From: JAJRVM01 sp041752115
Lineage (GTDB): Bacteria; Planctomycetota; Planctomycetia; Pirellulales; Pirellulaceae
Length of the DNA stretch: 64,000 bases
NCBI GenBank assembly: GCA_041752115.1
Contig: JBGSHS010000253.1
Location: forward strand, 31,728 to 95,727
Reading direction: 5' to 3'
A model generated the notes under the pieces. It searched no databases, was not told where the DNA came from, and saw only the letters and a list, made by a program, of their open reading frames with translations. Numbering within the stretch: the first letter of the stretch is position 1; each line of letters begins with the position of its first letter. Shown here piece by piece: positions 63,315 to 64,000 of this stretch. The position numbers and the translations under genes were made by a program.

Positions 63315-63917
63315 ATGCGTTACACTCTCACCCTCGTCTGCCTGACGGTGGTCACCCTACTCAGCGTCGCGCTGACTGGCTGCAGTTCTTCATCGCCGAA
63401 CGATCCGACCCCCGTGGCGAAGCCCGGGCAGGAGGTTGAAGATGGTCACGATCACGGTGCCGATGAGCCAGGCCACTTTGCCGGCGACGGCCATGATCAT
63501 GGCACGGCAGTCGCCGCAGAGCATCCGACGGTCGGCCCGCACGGTGGCCATCTGATTGAATTGGGCAACGAGGAGTATCACGCTGAACTGGTGCATGATG
63601 AGCCAACCCATACGGTCACCGTCTATCTGCTCGATGCACAAGGCCAGCAGCCGGCTGCGGTTACTCCCTCCGAGATCACGCTGCAGTTGTTCCGCGAAAG
63701 GAAGTTCGTGAAGTATACGCTCCAGCCGGCCGCGCAGCAGGAAGCCACGGCGAGCGACGTGCGGTTTGCCGTCGTCGATGAAGCGCTGTGCGATGCCCTG
63801 TGTCACGAGGATCACGTCGCCGGACGACTGCAGGTGACGATCGAGGGGAGAGCTTACACCGGCGAGATTGAACACGACGACGCTGAGGAGCACGACCACG
63901 AAGCCCACCAGCACTAA
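63315..63917 (+). CDS. His-rich lipoprotein downstream of the RND pump
   Basis: 200 residues. A lipobox (LLSVALTGC) is followed by HDHGADEPGHFAGDGHDHG and PHGGHL, clusters of histidine near residues 44-80. The remaining domain is strand-rich (YHAELVHDEPTHTVTVYLLD, EITLQLFRERKFVKYTL). The tail is again His/Asp/Glu-rich (EEHDHEAHQH). It is very likely a periplasmic metal-binding accessory of the efflux system; 54 bp separate it from the pump gene. No named family is assigned. Confidence 0.78.
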   Translation: MRYTLTLVCLTVVTLLSVALTGCSSSSPNDPTPVAKPGQEVEDGHDHGADEPGHFAGDGHDHGTAVAAEHPTVGPHGGHLIELGNEEYHAELVHDEPTHTVTVYLLDAQGQQPAAVTPSEITLQLFRERKFVKYTLQPAAQQEATASDVRFAVVDEALCDALCHEDHVAGRLQVTIEGRAYTGEIEHDDAEEHDHEAHQH

Positions 63918-63951
63918 GTCGCCTGCCGTTCTGTCACCCCTCCCCGACCCC

Positions 63952-63968
63952 CACGAGCTCCGCTCGTG
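63952..63968. repeat. Hairpin near the window end
   Basis: CACGAGC-TCC-GCTCGTG is a perfect 7-bp-arm inverted repeat 35 bp after the last stop codon. There is no T-run, so termination is uncertain. Confidence 0.45.
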
Positions 63969-64000
63969 CGGTGAACCAGATGGTGAGCTACCGCGCCGCC

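Noticed and set aside
1..64000. tRNA, rRNA, prophage or insertion sequence
   Set aside because: No cloverleaf, rRNA motif, integrase, capsid or transposase signature was recognised; the pRiA4b ORF-3 protein alone does not define a mobile element.

Overview
The window reads as a piece of a Planctomycetota chromosome, probably a Pirellulales-like lineage (inferred from gene content only). The pointers are the pairing of planctomycete-type ECF sigma factors with large receptor-like Ser/Thr kinases, a DUF1501 gene next to a PSD1/cytochrome-c gene, an eIF1/SUI1 homologue, exported Kelch, FAD and glycosidase proteins, and moderately high GC with many long non-coding gaps. No rRNA, tRNA, CRISPR array, transposase or complete phage gene was recognised.

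Layout. 1-3.6 kb: a kinase fragment cut by the window edge, then an ECF sigma factor and a kinase with a helical TPR-like domain. 4.1-7.7 kb: a coupled Mre11/Rad50-like (SbcDC) pair on the minus strand. 7.8-13.5 kb: a decayed HTH regulator, a membrane protein with three near-identical 81-residue repeats, an esterase, the remnant of a toxin-antitoxin locus, a DUF433/DUF5615 toxin-antitoxin pair and several dispersed repeats. 13.5-18.6 kb: an exported Kelch protein divergent from an exported FAD oxidoreductase, then an intact ParD-like/zeta locus whose damaged twin lies 5.7 kb upstream. 18.8-29.3 kb: an ABC-F ATPase, a kinase fused to TPRs and a C-terminal redoxin domain, and a second ECF/kinase pair whose kinase carries WD40 repeats. 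29.9-32.4 kb: an XRE-ImmA/IrrE protease overlapping a PIN-like gene, bracketed by short direct repeats, then a secreted protein. 32.5-40 kb: a 1414-residue exported six-hairpin glycosidase-like protein with a 44-codon ECF stub behind its start, glutamate dehydrogenase with a small overlapping partner, a broken gene and an HD-domain protein. 40-49 kb: a lipoprotein, a pRiA4b ORF-3 protein, a radical SAM enzyme, the DUF1501/PSD1 pair and SUI1.

49.1-63.9 kb is a heavy-metal (copper/silver type) resistance region. A CPC-motif P1B ATPase with YHS and two metal-binding modules exports metal from the cytoplasm. Two TolC proteins, an HlyD/CusB adaptor and a CusA/CzcA RND pump form a trans-envelope efflux route. 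Three small exported Cys- or His-rich proteins interspersed among them probably bind metal in the periplasm.

The gaps are rich in structured repeats: family A (arms built from CACGGAG/CTCCGTG), family B (arms rich in GGCGC/GCGCC), family C (about 80-120 bp, upstream of small-gene starts) and a 16-bp tandem array. Several loci are visibly decaying (ECF stub, kinase fragment, TA twin, frameshifted ORFs), so this is a plastic stretch. The most distinctive items are the kinase-TPR-redoxin fusion, the XRE/ImmA-PIN module, the intact and deleted zeta twins, the triplicated domain and the unusual metal cluster.
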